DNA of 64,000 nt from Aporrectodea caliginosa (taxonomy: Eukaryota; Annelida; Clitellata; Crassiclitellata; Lumbricidae): the NCBI GenBank assembly GCA_020284085.1, contig JACEVL010000160.1, positions 285,001-349,000 of the forward strand. Direction: 5' to 3'. Of the stretch, positions 1-13,369 are shown in pieces. A program made the translations under genes and the position numbers. The notes beneath the pieces were generated by a model. The model made no database searches, had not been told where the DNA came from, and was given only the letters and a program-made list of their open reading frames with translations. Positions within the stretch are counted from its first letter, which is position 1. Each line of letters begins with the position of its first letter.

Positions 1-112
1 ATGACCCTACCCGTACCCGACCCGCCCCGTGAAATTCGTACCCGACCCGTACCCGACCCGCGGGTATGGCCGGGTACGGGTAAACCCGCGGGTACGGGTA
101 TACCCGCAGTCC
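1..112 (-). mobile_element. Transposon terminus rich in CCCGTACCCG, cut by the window start
   Basis: Minus strand TAGGGGACTGCGGGTATACC followed by repeated ACCCGTACCCG blocks. hAT termini often carry such subterminal repeats; the other end lies outside. Confidence 0.4.
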
Positions 113-429
113 CCTAATATATATATATAATATTATATATATATAGAGAGAGAGAAAATATACAATGAGATATATGAGTTTTAGGCCTAAATATGTAGGT
201 CCTACTAACATAGAAATCTATGCACAATCATGTTATGCATTTTTAATGCTTAAGTTTACGATAATATTCTTTATTTAAGCAATCCGGTTGACAAACCGCA
301 ACCGGTTACAGTGTACAGTTATGCAATTGAAACAATTCACAAGAACACAAATGACAGAAGACATAAATCTTAACTACTAACAGAACAGACAGCCTGCAAT
401 AGGCCTACACTGCGCTAATAGCAGCCAAC

Positions 430-512
430 AAAACATGTCCGTCTACGGGACTCGATCTCGGTACCTCTCGCTCTCTATGCCAGTGTGTTATCCAATGCGC
501 TATCGCCCCCGC
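430..512 (-). mobile_element. tRNA-derived SINE head
   Basis: Minus strand GCGATAGCGCATTGGATAAC then CGAGATCGAGTCCCG: A-box-like and B-box-like blocks at tRNA spacing. No clean tRNA fold closes, so it is a SINE head and not a tRNA gene. Confidence 0.4.
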
Positions 513-1184
513 CCCCGATGATTATGCAACAGCAGCAGCAGCAGCAGCAGAAGCAGCAGCAGCAGGCGGCGCTGTGTGAACTGTGATACTCGTCGGGGAT
601 TCGATTCTTTCGTCGTCGGCTATTTGCCCGTCGACTGTTTCCTGAACAGAAGGAAGAAGGAGACGACGACGACGACGATGGTGTTCTTCTTCTCTTCGGT
701 GTGAGATCAACACGTGGAAAGGCTTCATATTACAGGCTTTGTTCTTCCTCCTCCGTGTGTAAACCTCACCGGTGGCGATAATGAGACGACGGAAGGAATA
801 TCTCAAATGAGTTTGGTTTACCTTTACGGACTGCTCTGCATTTCAAACATTATGCAGGTGCACATTGAATCGGGCAAAACATCTATGGACCATCTAATTA
901 TAGCTGTACAGAGTGACCAATAGCAGCTATTATATGCACAGTTATGGCCGAATCTGAAGTAGTACATTTGATACAAACTGAGGAGAGATTGTTGAGTAAT
1001 TTTCGCAGCTCAGCAACATTTGCAGACATCCACAACCACGCATGTATACAAATAGATCTATCATATATCATCATGTATCTATTTTTCTATCTATAAAATA
1101 GGTCTATATTCAACGCATCCATATACATGTATATGTATGTATCTTACTATTTATACAATACATTTAACAGTTCCATTTAACTCC

Positions 1185-1295
1185 GCCACTGTTTGCTTTC
1201 TGACAGTCCCAAGCCTGGATGAAAGAGGAGGGCGACGCTAATGATCTTTGTAATCACACAGTGTCGTTAAACTGAAACTACTACTACTACTACGG
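1185..1295 (+). repeat. Probable retroposon 3' end
   Basis: CCCAAGCCTGGATGAAAGAG, GTCGTTAAACTGAAACTAC and a short (TAC)n tail. Resembles the ends of truncated LINE/SINE copies; no second copy seen here. Confidence 0.3.
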
Positions 1296-1394
1296 TGCCA
1301 TATACATGTATAATTGTATATGCAGTATCTGGCTATCTAAACAGCACCTTTCGCAAGGGACCTAAGAACCTCTTGAGTCTTGTATATATTTTTG

Positions 1395-1500
1395 TACGTA
1401 TATCGCCTTATCGCAATCGTAATCTCGAGATTTCTTCAGCGTCCACAAAAGCCAAGTCGCAGGAACCACTTTATTCACGGGCGCTCAGTCAAAGCAAAAT
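1395..1500. repeat. Interspersed repeat shared with 20726-20815
   Basis: Both contain GTAATC, CTCGAGATTTCT, CCACAAA, GTCGC and GGAACC...TATTCAC in the same order. Family not identified; the TAATCGTAAT edge looks like a retroposon tail. Confidence 0.4.
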
Positions 1501-1688
1501 CGATAGGCAGGGTGTCGGGATCCAAAGGGTGAGGCAGGCAAACAGCCAGACGCCTACGGTGGATGGTGTTTAGAATTTAAGCGTCGAGGGAGGTAAGGGG
1601 AAGAGGAGGAATCAGGATAATATTTGTAAAAGAGCAGTGTTTTCAGTGGTGAGTGAAAGACCTGTGGAGAGATGTCAGGAGGTGCGGT

Positions 1689-2468
1689 CAGAGGCGCGTT
1701 TACGCACAGGCCCACTAGGCGCGAGCCTAGGGCCCCAAATCTCGAAGGGTCCCAAATCTCGGAGAGGCCCCAAACGAATGAAAACATTTTTTTTCAATTA
1801 TAAAGAGTAACATTTTAAACTCTGAATTATTTTAAATATAACCTATTCACTTTTTTACAGTTTAGCATTCGCATAAAAGTATATTATTGTAATTTATAAT
1901 GGTTTTGTTCATTTAGGCTAATAATTCATTTTTGTGCAAAATAACATCAAATTTGTTAGAAACAAGCCGCAACGGCCGTCTACGGCAGTTTAAGTGTTGA
2001 AAGTTTTAGTCCGATGATCCCGTCATTTTAGTGTTTAACAGAATTTTTAATTTCTACATTCGCATGTTTAGCAACTTAAACTTACTCTTCTATTTCTATT
2101 ACACTGCCAGTTGTTAAAAAGTAACACCGATTCAATTTCACAGAATTAATTTTTCATGCATTTGTTTTATATTACATAATAGGGCCCAAAGCATTGCTGC
2201 ATTGCAACAAACGAGTTCTGTACACTTATAAATAGTCTTGCTTTTTTATACTAAAATCAAATAACTTCACATTCCTTGAAAATAGCTTCGATAATTAACC
2301 ATAATTAGTACCTATAACACTCACAAAAACGGCTTCAAGTTAAATTTCGTGGGCTTTTGCACATGATAGGCTAAGCACCACCAGACTCTCCGACTCTCAA
2401 TGTACCAGCTCAGAAGGGCTCCCAAAAATGTTTGCGCCTAGGGCGCCGTTTCTGTAAACGCGCCTCTG
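1689..2468. mobile_element. Nonautonomous hAT-like transposon, 780 bp
   Basis: Left end CAGAGGCGCGTTTACGCAC, right end reversed CAGAGGCGCGTTTACAGAA, identical for 15 bp. Both continue into similar GGCGC/CCTAGG-rich stretches. Flanking 8-mers GGTGCGGT and GGTGAGTT match at 6 of 8, as expected of an old 8-bp target duplication. No coding region inside. Confidence 0.7.
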
Positions 2469-3025
2469 GGTGAGTTTTTCATTTTGCAGACTTGACATAG
2501 GTCTGTAGGCCTCATGTGAAAGAAAAGATACCAAATCTGGGGTTTCTGCATTAGGCCTACAAAATGCTCTAAATTTGGTGATGTTATTGGGGCCTAGTTG
2601 CCCAAATTTTATCTCAATAAATTATGTCCATGACTTCACACCAACTTAGTTTTTCTCAAAAGAGGTAAAGCGGCATAAATTATTCAATTTGTCAAGTCAA
2701 CAGAGTCTGTTCTGAGCTTGCAAATTTGACACACGCTGAAAGAATCTGAGTCTGCAAAATTCCAAAATAATGACAAAGAGATTAAGCTGAACCCTATTTA
2801 CGTAGGGTGGCCAGATACATGGATAGCCTAAGGATCGAGGACACAGAAAGCCGGAAAGGAGGACAAAGGAGGAGGACGCATTAAATGTCTCACCTCGAAC
2901 TCCTAAGTAACAAAAATTAGTACTTTGACCATAGAGTCTCATAACAGTATCCGTAGACACATTTTTAAACATTTCTCAGAACATGGACTAGAAACGTCTG
3001 GAAAATAGAGTTGCAATGAAAAAAT

Positions 3026-3166
3026 AAGCAGGTAATGTAATGTAAATGTAATTGAACATTTATATAGCACCGTTCAGAGATCTACTCAGAGTCGCTCTGC
3101 GCTTGCCTATATGATGGTGAATGTCATTACGAACGAATATATTACATCAGTTAGAAAAGCAGGTAA
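3026..3166 (-). mobile_element. Short LINE 3' end with 10-bp target duplication
   Basis: A 121-bp insert (3036-3156) between two copies of AAGCAGGTAA (3026-3035 and 3157-3166). It reads on the minus strand into GGTGCTATATAAATG and a (TTACA)n tail. The full target duplication shows target-primed insertion of a strongly truncated copy. Confidence 0.7.
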
Positions 3167-3307
3167 GTAGATGGGACTGTTAGCTTGGTAGGGCCCGAGG
3201 GGAACGCGTTTAAATGCGTTAAAACCTGCCATGAAATAATAACCAATAGCCTAATACAACAAGTATACATACGAAAAGCCGGACATTTCCCAGCTTTTTA
3301 GCTTTGG

Positions 3308-3675
3308 CTGCCGGTATCACGAAATAGAGTATCCGTCCTAAGACTATCCGGGGGGATGTATGAATTTATCCCCCCGGATGGAATAAACCGGTTTAGAGTA
3401 TCCGGGGGGGGTAAACCATTCTATCCCCCATCGTCATACGCATCACGATAGCCTCGAAGAAAATCCAGTCAAAATCACCAAAAATGATGTAAATTAATTT
3501 CAGGTCGACGTACAAACTAAAGATACGCAATTTAAAAATGTTATGTGTACAATAAATCCAAACAGAACGACTGAATACACTTAGAAACCGCCAAAAATGC
3601 AAACTAAACAGAATACTTCATTTCGCTAAGGGGGATACTCATGTATGGGGATACTCTATTTTCTGACACCGGCAG
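3308..3675. mobile_element. MITE with CTGCCGG termini and an internal hairpin
   Basis: Left end CTGCCGGTATCACGAAATAG then AGTATCC; right end reversed CTGCCGGTGTCAGAAAATAG then AGTATCC. The 27-bp inverted repeat has three mismatches. Inside, ATCCGGGGGGAT (3346-3357) pairs with ATCCCCCCGGAT (3368-3379), and GTATCC is repeated again at 3398 and 3632. No clear target duplication. Confidence 0.6.
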
Positions 3676-3754
3676 AGGACATGAGGCCAAAAGGAGAACA
3701 TGTCCTCCTTAATATTGCACTTTTTACCGTGCAAAAAAACGAGCTCTACTTTCT

Positions 3755-4015
<261 letters not shown>

Positions 4016-5960
4016 AAACAGAAAGGAAACCCAGTTTGTGGAAATTGACCTCATATACAATAAAACTTTATTTTTTAGGGGGGTAAATCTATATCCCAGT
4101 TGTTGTGGTCGACCTACCTTTTCTCCCTGCAGCGGGTCACAAGCGTATAATCGAATTTATAGCCCGTAACCAAGTGACTGCCGCTTGTGTATAGACGGAA
4201 TAGACGGAAACGATGCGAGTGATGCCATAACAGAGCACCTGCAGTGCAGGTGTAAATTGTCTCTGCCGTAAAGGTCAAATGGAGGTCGACAGAGGGTCGC
4301 CCTTTCAATGGCGGTCATATTTCATTGACCGAAGACGACTCCTTTAGCCAAACCTCAGATACTCGCTCGGACACTCTGCTTCATCTGCACAGCCCTAATG
4401 CAATCTATATATAACACATTAGTGTCTATAAATACGTGAATAGATGAGAATCTATAAATAGTCTGCGGCTCGGATTACTCAACGATGAGACTTCTTATGA
4501 GTTACTTTGCATCAGGAAGGCTTTCCAGCGTACTAAATCCAATCATTCGTTCATTACGAAGATTTATATAGCGCCCCTTCAAGGTTAGTACTCGGGAGCT
4601 GAAAAGGACAGTTTTGAAGTGAGAATAGAAAGAGTCAGAGTGGACCCTGGGTCCTGGGAAGCAAGCGCAGCACCAAAGGGAGTCCGTTCCAGAGCGAGGA
4701 GCCAACCAAATGTACGCGATGGCAAACCCATTGGCATACTATAATTCTTAAGTTGTTGCCAGAGAATAAATCTCATAGACAAAAATCTGTGCCCAAATCT
4801 TTCTAAAAGTTATGGCAGATGACTGTGGCTCTCGAGTAGGCCTATTCGTCGTCTTCCTACGTGCACATTCCACTCGCCATTTTCATTTTTATATATTTTC
4901 TGGCTCTCGTATTTTAGTAACGCATTTGCGTTAGGTGGCTGGTGGCAGCATGTGGCCTAGGTGGAAGGTGGCTGCTTCTTCTGCGAATGTTTGCTGAAGC
5001 ACTCTCGAATCGTGTCGTGTGTATGAAATAAATCGGTGGGCGATATTAAGGGCAATTAATCATGGAGTGGACGATGGGACAGAGAAGTTACGATCTATGA
5101 TCGACGGAGCAATATGAGAACTATTCGAAATCGGGTCAGCCCTCCGAAGGGAGACGGTTCTTCTTCCAGCGGGTCTTGGCTGGACCTGAGAGGGAGGTGA
5201 TAGAGGGAGAGAGGTGGCATAGCGCAGATTCCTTTCGGTCGCAGTAATGATGCCAGTGGAAGGCGACGGTGCGAGTTTGATGAATGTCGGGCGGTTATTG
5301 TAGGAGTTCTTCCGGTTGAGCGAAGTTTACGGTTCAATCTCACCATCCAGTAAAGGAATTCACATCCCGCCAGATCCTCCCACACCATGTCGCCACCACC
5401 TCTACCACCGCCGCCGCTGCCTCCTCGTCTACCATCGCCATCTGGACGTTGGTTTACAGTCGACGTATTGTGACGCATGGCCGTGTAGTCCATCATCACC
5501 AGGCCACGCAGGCCATCGTTCGGTCTCTATGGCGACATAGTGGCTGACTGATTAAGCGCTTGCCTTCTAACGCATATATCTGCAGTGCGATTTTGAGTCT
5601 CTCTTGAGACAATGTATTTATTTACTCCATCCATAAACTAGAAAAATTAAGCACCAGAATCATGTACTTCTAGGAGTAAAAGTAGTTGGGGCAAAGACGT
5701 CTCTAGCCTCCAGTTTTCGTATGATGTCATGGTCCTCTGATTCTAGAGCAGACGCCCTTGCGGTCCGATGTTATTGGCCCCATCAGATGGTTCCACAAAA
5801 ATACAAAACTTCTCAGGTGCTGCCCACCTGACAGGCCATAGTCCTATCAGGTCTGGCCCTAAACTGGTTCTAATCATATCTCACTCCAGCAGGCACATCT
5901 GTCTTCATCCATGGTTCAATGTCGGACCGGATAACACTACTCGACTGCTGCTTCGTTCAA
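4016..5960. other. Gene-poor stretch
   Basis: Apart from the LINE end at 4540-4800 I see only short chance frames. The 5095-5499 minus frame is biased by CCACC repeats and has no domain. Around 5525-5600 a weak tRNA-like block (GTGGCTGACTGATTAAGCGC) may be an old SINE. Confidence 0.5.
4540..4800 (-). mobile_element. LINE 3' end, polyprotein C-terminus
   Basis: On the minus strand RSGTDSLWCCACFPGPRVHS, then DSFYSHFKTVLFSSRVLTL, followed by GGGGCGCTATATAAATC and an AATGAACG-type tail. Same architecture as 26345-26690 but frameshifted. Confidence 0.6.
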
Positions 5961-5966
5961 GACTCT

Positions 5967-6072
<106 letters not shown>

Positions 6073-6079
6073 CGCCCCT

Positions 6080-7239
6080 AACAACACTCCATGAGTGTTT
6101 TACTGAGCTGTCTGAGCCATCATTTTACGATGATGACACTCAACTCTACATTTCCATCGAAATTCCTCTAATTCCATCTCGCTCACTCTATTATCTAACA
6201 TCTTAACATCTTTAACCGATTTCAGTCTTGGTTGGCAGAACTCCGCCATGCTCGGAACTTCGCAGCAAATGAGCAAATTCAAATCTTTCATTTCTTTCCA
6301 CCTATGCAATTCTGTCATACATCGCAGTTGTTCAGCCCATAATTGACGCAAATCTGTCATTCTGTAAACAAATTAGCTCTATAATCTATATGCAAGTCTC
6401 TTGTCTGTCCACTATAAAATCCGTGATATCCGTACTGACACAAACTTCTGTCTTTATCAATATTATTATTTATTTGCATGTTAGTCCGGCCTACCTGTCT
6501 GGCAAAGGTCTTCCACAGTTAAGCTGCGAAAGTGTCCAAAAGCGAGTGATGAGTGTAGTGGATTGTCTGGCGACGAGCATATTGAAGACTGCATTACTAC
6601 ATTAGTCCTGCTAAAACATCCTGCCCCGAGCGAGTACTACTTCCCATTGCCTGACTGACTAATATGTTTATTTGACTACGCTGTCATATCGAAGATGACT
6701 GGGGGTCACTGGGGGCTTTGGCATCGTCTGAATCTTGAACCCCGCGTGGTCTGCAGCCACCCTAATACCGGTACTGCTGGACCCGGTGAAGCTCAATCTG
6801 GTCAGTGGTGACCCCCAAAGGTCCGTTGGATAAGAGCCGCACTGCTGCCCCTAATGGTGCACCGGCCAGATGTCAATCGTTAGGCGGCGAACAGGTTTGA
6901 TGAATTTCTTCTGATGCTTCTTATAACGTACACTGTATCTCTCAGAGGGACCATTGAGGACGGAGTTGGGGCGGAGGAGGGACGTACTCTGGTGCCAGGT
7001 CGGGTAGGATGGAACGGGATACCGAAATATTTAGTACTCCATGGCTGGACCAAGGTCTTAATAGCTGTATATTAAGACCTCCTTGGCTGGAAGTACAATG
7101 TGCCCCAATGGGCTGCAGCTGCAGATGCTGATGGGGTTGATTAAACTGTCATCAACGGACTCTGGCTAAATGATACCTGCTGTGTTGTAAACTTTGAAGA
7201 CTTACTGGCATATACAGTATGTATGACACATATCATGTA

Positions 7240-7277
<38 letters not shown>

Positions 7278-8380
7278 ACGTACATTGATCGTCATGCGTA
7301 TATAGGCCTATATGACGATGGCCAACGACGAAACGACGAAAAATATATTTATTTTCGGATTTTCATTATTTTAAAATATATTATTTTTAATTGTATATTA
7401 TATATATTCAAAATCCAGGGGGCACTTGCCCCCTTGCCCCAACGTGCGGGCGCCCATGGCTAATGATAGCGTATTCTCGTCTGTATCATTCCTACGTCTT
7501 CTTTCCTGCACTCCTTTCACCCACAACACAGCGACAGTCTGTACTAAAAACAGCAAAGAACACCAGGAAGGCGGAGATCTGGCTTAATCAAACTACGCCT
7601 TTGCTGTTTATTTCATTAGCAGAAATGCCCGTAATAAGGTCTTTATTTGTTCTAAACCGGCGCCGAAACAAGGTGCATATTACGACGTCAGGTGGAGGTG
7701 CCACCGGGGAGAACAATTAAGACGGCATAAACCTAGGACGGACCGACCGACGGACGGAAGGCCTACGATGGACCGAGAGACGGATGGACAGACGGACGGA
7801 AGACCGGTTCGTTTTCCGGTAAGACTGGCTGCGGCGGAAGTGGAGGCGACCTGTTGATTGTCCACATCCCCGGGTGGTAACGCAGACAAGAGAATCGGTG
7901 CTTCCTTCGTATCGACTGCAACAGCAGTAGCAGCAGCAGCTGAAGGTGTTGGCAGACGAAGAGGAGATTGAAAGTCGATGATGAACACCGTTGACCGAAT
8001 TATCCGATTAATTATAATCATCACTATCTGTTTGTTTATTTGGGATGTTTGTTCGTGTGCTGTTTGCCTGTCACAGTGTAGTTCTTTGTGTCTGTGTGTC
8101 CGTATTTTCAATGCTTCTGTGTTTCTGTCTCTCTTCAGTCAATGTGTTTGTCTGTCAGTCTTTCTGAATGTCTGTCACAGATTTTTGTGTATGGGTGTAT
8201 GTTGCAGTGTTTTGTGTATACTGTATAAATTATGGGTTGTTGTTTGTCTCGATGTTTGTACGCGGGGTTGTTTGTAGGTCAGCCTGCCTACTGTCTGTTG
8301 CCAACAAACATGAAATGAAGCAACATGAGCAAACACCTTCTGTCACACTCGATCAAGATTGCCATGCAGTGTGTGTAATG
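6080..8380. other. No supported gene
   Basis: 6650-7200 is GC-richer (CTGGGGGTCACTGGGGGC and similar) and may be an unclassified retroelement body. 7980-8300 is T/G-rich. Frames are short and featureless. Confidence 0.45.
7405..7462. mobile_element. Possible transposon terminus
   Basis: AAAATCCAGGGGGCACTTGC, CCCCTTGCCCC, GTGCGGGCGCCCATGG. Looks like a G/C-strand-biased transposon end; no partner found. Confidence 0.3.
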
Positions 8381-8382
8381 TG

Positions 8383-8595
8383 TATCAATCCATCCATCCA
8401 TCCATCCATCCATCCATCCATCCATCCATCCATCCATCCATCCATCCATCCATCCATCCATCCATCCATCCATCCATCCATCCATCCATCCATCCATCCA
8501 TCCATCCATCCATCCATCCATCCATCCATCCATCCATCCATCCATCCATCCATCCATTCATCCATCCATCCATTCATTCATCCATCCATCCATCA
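8383..8595 (+). repeat. (CATC)n microsatellite
   Basis: About 50 units of CATC with three CATT variants near the end. Confidence 0.95.
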
Positions 8596-8599
8596 ACCT

Positions 8600-11560
8600 T
8601 CATACTCTGTTTCAAATGAAACGCCATTCTGTGACCGATAATTCCCTCAAACAGCGCTCTTCTTGATCATTGTGCCTTGGAATCAGGGCGTCGCCGATTC
8701 TAAGTGGAGTCTTCTAATAATCTGCATAAAATCAAACGGAGCTAGATGAATTTAACGTGTCATTATATATTCTACTAATGCTTTGTGTGCATTTCAATAG
8801 CGCCGTGATTTCAAATCTAACCTCCTGTGCTTTGTATGCGTTAAGCTCGCAGAGAGCCGGATGATCCGAGCGGGTTTTCTATACAGCGACAGAGAAGAAG
8901 CGCGGAAGAAAAATGAAACCATTAGAGATTCAGTCCTTGTTCACGTATGACGCGTTCTGAACTCCCAGCCGCTGATGTTGCTCTGTGATCTCTGTGACAT
9001 GCGCTGAAATGATTCGCTTCTAATTCCAGACGATGCGACTGTTTTGTATTTGGTTGTAAGAGGACGGAGGCTTTGACGACGCGGCTGCCATTGCTGCAGA
9101 GACTGTTTCTTCTTAGCAGAAGCCCCTCAGTGGGACGTCGTTGTCGTCGGCCGCAGAGTTTTGTCTCGAATTCAAAGCGATCACATCGATCAGAATTTTG
9201 TTAGTTGGCCTCAGGTCTTGTCATCCGCTCTGCTGCAAAATGCATCTACTGCTTGTTTTCTTCCTTGTCTGATCAGACTATTATTACAGTTCAAAGCATG
9301 CCTTGTCATTACGGTGGGATCAGCATAAGAATGGAAATAAGTTTTTTTGTAACTGAAGTAGGCCCACTCGACAGAATAATTGTTTTCGTATTGCGATAAT
9401 GGAAACAGTTAAATATTTAATTCTAACACTTTGAAGTAGAAAATGTATCGTATAGGGCGGAAATGGTGTTTGAAGTAATACAGGAATCTGAGATGTAACG
9501 AAAAAAATGGGGAAAGCTTCTCCGCTGTTATTATTAGAAGGGATACGTCCATTACGACCCTGAATCGGCCACCGACAGCTATTAGTGTCATGGTCATTGT
9601 GAGATATGCCTTTGATATATGTACGTCTGTATCACGATTGCTCTGCGATACAGGGTCAGCTCTTGAAACGATGTACAAAACGTGGCATGCACACGCCTGC
9701 TAATAGCAACACGAAGTTTAGTCTTGTATAAGCTTAGGTCTTTTACTTAAATTTGCTGGACAGCAAAATAATTAAGTCCATCTGTGCATTGGCCTTTACT
9801 ACAGGAATACAGGTGCAAGTCCTACCGTGCCTTTGGTGCAGGAGTTTCGGATTCTTTGGCTTAGAGTCTAGACAAAAATTAGGGGTAATTCCTTTTCCTT
9901 ATACTTTACCCGCGATTTATTTAAAATGTTCACATTTCGAATAAAACACACACATCTATACACACCTACACACGCCTGCACACAAACACACACATGTATA
10001 TATATAATTTATTTCTACGAATTGTATTAACGACGGTATCTAAGCTTAGTTTCCCCCTTTGAAAGGAGATCTACAGTGTTCTACACAACCTACTCGAGTA
10101 TGCTTTTTAATGGTTGGCCTACTTAGGCCTACATTAAAACAGGTTTCAAGGGAAAATGGCGAAGTGTAGTTACAAAGCGGTACCAGCAGACAATCGAATT
10201 ACTATAAAAAAAATTATAAGCTTGCAGCCACCATTTTTAATCCAAATGTTGGCTTCTAGTTCTATTTTTGAATGACTGCATAATTATGTCATTACTTAAC
10301 CATTTCAGTATCAGGTATTAGTTCATGACTAGTCTGATTTACTTTCAAATCGACTTAATGGTTTATTAGGACTCTTCCTATTCTAAAATTCTCTTGTGAA
10401 GAATGCTATGTTACTCTTTTAAGCCCATTTTTCATTTTCGCTGAGACGAATTTTCTACAGCACAAATACAACTTTTTGTCTGTAATGAAAGGCAACCACG
10501 CTTGGGTATTTCTTAAACCGATACGCATAGGACGTCAGTTTCGCATATTTTCTTGATCGCATAAAAATGCAAATACACTATTATCATGTAGATCGAAGAA
10601 AGCTTAATCTTTATTGACATGCAGCGAAATGCAATGGTAAGATTCCACTGTAGTTATCAGTTAACCCTTAGAGTTCGACCCAAACTGCAAATACTTAGCA
10701 GACAACCGGGGAGGAGGGGTAATATTTACCTCAACTTGAAATCAATTAAAACAATAGCAAAAATGCGCATTGCTGTATGTAATACAATATGCAAAACATA
10801 CAGACAACAGTACTAACTAAATAATCTCAAATCAATCGGGTTTCTAGATGTTGTTTGGTCACCCTCACTCTCCTCTGTTCCCGATTACATTACAATCTTG
10901 ATTAAAATAATTATACCAATAGATAGATTAATCGCCGGCCATGGATGGTATCCGCAGACGCAGCGCCAACGTCTGCAACATTTATTGTTGATCATCTCTT
11001 CTTTCTCTTACTGCAGCGACAACATCTGCAACATAATGTTGTTCATCTTCTCTTCTTTCTCTTACTGCATCTGTGGCATCGTCCTGAGAGGCGAAAATCT
11101 GTACATAACTTTGGGGCAGACTTTTCGGGAGGATTTTTGCATTTTGGGGGCACAGTTAAAACGTTGGGAGGATAGTCCCCCTCTGTCCTCCCCCTCCGTG
11201 AGTTACGCCAATGATCGTCCTATCACCCTATAGTCAAGTCTGAACGTGGATTCTTTGAATGACTGCAACCTAGGACATTTAATTGCGTACATGTACTTAG
11301 TAGGGCTAGATATCTGATGCTGATCAAGGTGAGACACATTAGTCATGTCTGACCATGCAGTCTTTGGACACAAATGTCGAACCAAGAGATAACTCCACTA
11401 TAGTCCACAGTAGCCTCGTCATCTCTTACAAAGGCCATTGCTTTAAAGCTCACATGTATATTGTATACCCTGTATTCTTGTACCCTGTAAACCTATACGT
11501 GCATGCATACGAAACATCGCCAAAGAATTGCATCTAGTAATAGTTGCGCCCCCGCAGGTG
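8600..11560. other. No supported gene
   Basis: Mostly unique AT-rich DNA with a short CACACA stretch near 9955-9995. No exon-like frame with domain content. Confidence 0.5.
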
Positions 11561-11564
11561 AGTC

Positions 11565-11609
11565 TTCTCTCTCTGTCTCTCTGTCTCTCTGTCTCTCTGT
11601 CTCTCTGTC

Positions 11610-11685
<76 letters not shown>

Positions 11686-11686
11686 C
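11565..11686 (+). repeat. (CT)n/(TGTC)n microsatellite
   Basis: TCTCTCTG units, then TGTC, then CT; the same design as 5968-6072. Confidence 0.95.
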
Positions 11687-12204
11687 GAGTCCCTCCTTCA
11701 TGAGAGCTCTTCTCACGTCGGTTGCTACTGCTGCTGCTGCGGTGACTTCGCTAATTACCTACCCATCAGACGCGCTTGACCCCCGTAAACAAGTCCATCC
11801 CCGAAACAAGCTGACCATCGCCGGATTAGCATCGCAGCTGCTTCTGTTTTTGCTGAAAACGCTGGAAGCATTGATGCGGGTGGTTCAGTTGGATGGCATC
11901 ATCATTGGTCGGCATCTCCTCTTCTGATCGCTACGACTAAATCGCACAGCGATCGGTAAGAATTGCTGATGGTAACGAATTAATGTATGATTGTATGGAA
12001 CCTGTAGAACTTCAGCTTGGCACTAGAAATAGTCCTGACCCTAACAGTAAACCTGAATTTAAACCCAAGTTACCCAACATTGACTTTAGACCTTTAATCC
12101 GTGACTTCAGAATACAGCTACTGTCATGTGCCGAATTCAATGTGCTGAACAATCTTTTAGTTGTGCATAACCGTCTATTATTGTTGCTCGGTTATTATCT
12201 ACTT

Positions 12205-12380
12205 TAAAGGTCGACTCAGCCTTTCATTCGCCAAATGGCGTTGGTAAAATGAGCAGTAGGACGAGATGGGCGCCTTGCATGGCTGCCAGACAGTTAAATT
12301 CGACTCCAGTAATAAATACTATGAATAATTGTAATCATACTGCGGTCAGTGCGGTGTGTCAATTTGAAAAATAAACGAAG

Positions 12381-12444
<64 letters not shown>

Positions 12445-12475
12445 TTATTTTTATTATTATTTTTATGCCCCGAGG
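12205..12475 (+). mobile_element. SINE 3' half with expanded (ATT)n tail
   Basis: TGGGCGCCTTGCATGGCTGCC-type body (GATGGGCGCCTTGCATGG), ACAGTTAAATTCGACTCC, end AAATAAACGAAG, then an ATT array of about 90 bp. The same AATAAACGAATAT end also stands at 14487-14515, with ATG repeats. Confidence 0.6.
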
Positions 12476-12639
12476 TATTATACATGATCCCCCGGGGACT
12501 TAATATTAATTAAGAACAATAAATTTCGTCTGGAACGGCACCTAATCGTCGTCAAGGTCCAGTGTGGCAAAAGTACCGCGGAAAGCCACCGCATTGAACC
12601 GCTGGATCATTACAGATAAAACCCAAGTTACCCAACATT

Positions 12640-12656
12640 GACTTATTATTATTATA

Positions 12657-12712
<56 letters not shown>
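12640..12712 (+). repeat. (TTA)n microsatellite
   Basis: About 70 bp TTA, next to a 26-bp copy of 12061-12086. Confidence 0.95.
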
Positions 12713-13277
12713 AAAATATGTATGTAATCGTTCTACACAATGTAATGTACGTGATGGTGTTAAATGCAAATGAAGTACTCTGCTTAAATGGCCTGCATAC
12801 GTAACCCACGGAACTGTCGTCTCTTCATTATCAACCCAAGTATAGTAAACAAATGTTTTGCACTTCAGAGGGTTCTGACAGCATCCGATGTGGTTGCCCG
12901 GTTGTGTCGTCTTGCCCTGTCTCATCCGAGGCGCCTCTTCAGCCCCTGTTAACAAAGACTGGCGTGTCTGTCGTTTGGCCATCAGGCGATTCCAGCATCT
13001 AGTGCCATCCGTAATCCTCTCTTGCGTGCCGACGCCTCAGAAGAAAACAGAATCCGCACCAAAAGCATGTTGTGCAAAGTGTATGACATCGATCAGACAA
13101 ATGACCTGTGGACAGAGAAATGGCACGATCCTCATCCTACAACTCGATCCTCTAGCTTACCTGCTTCTTCACGCACCTTTGAGGCCTCTGTTTAATTGCA
13201 TGCGTTTTAAAAATTATAGTAGTAGTAGCAGTAGTAGTAGTAGTAGTAAGTAGTAGTAGTATAGTAGCAGTAGCAGC

Positions 13278-13369
<92 letters not shown>

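Noticed and set aside
2807..3300. hAT element starting TAGGGTGGCCAGATAC
   Set aside because: The left edge resembles known hAT ends, but I could not find a matching right end.
5095..5499. 134-codon Gly/Arg-rich minus frame
   Set aside because: Bias from CCACC repeats, no domain, no partner exons.
8288..8641. Repeated MDGW and IHPS frames
   Set aside because: Translation of (CATC)n on both strands.
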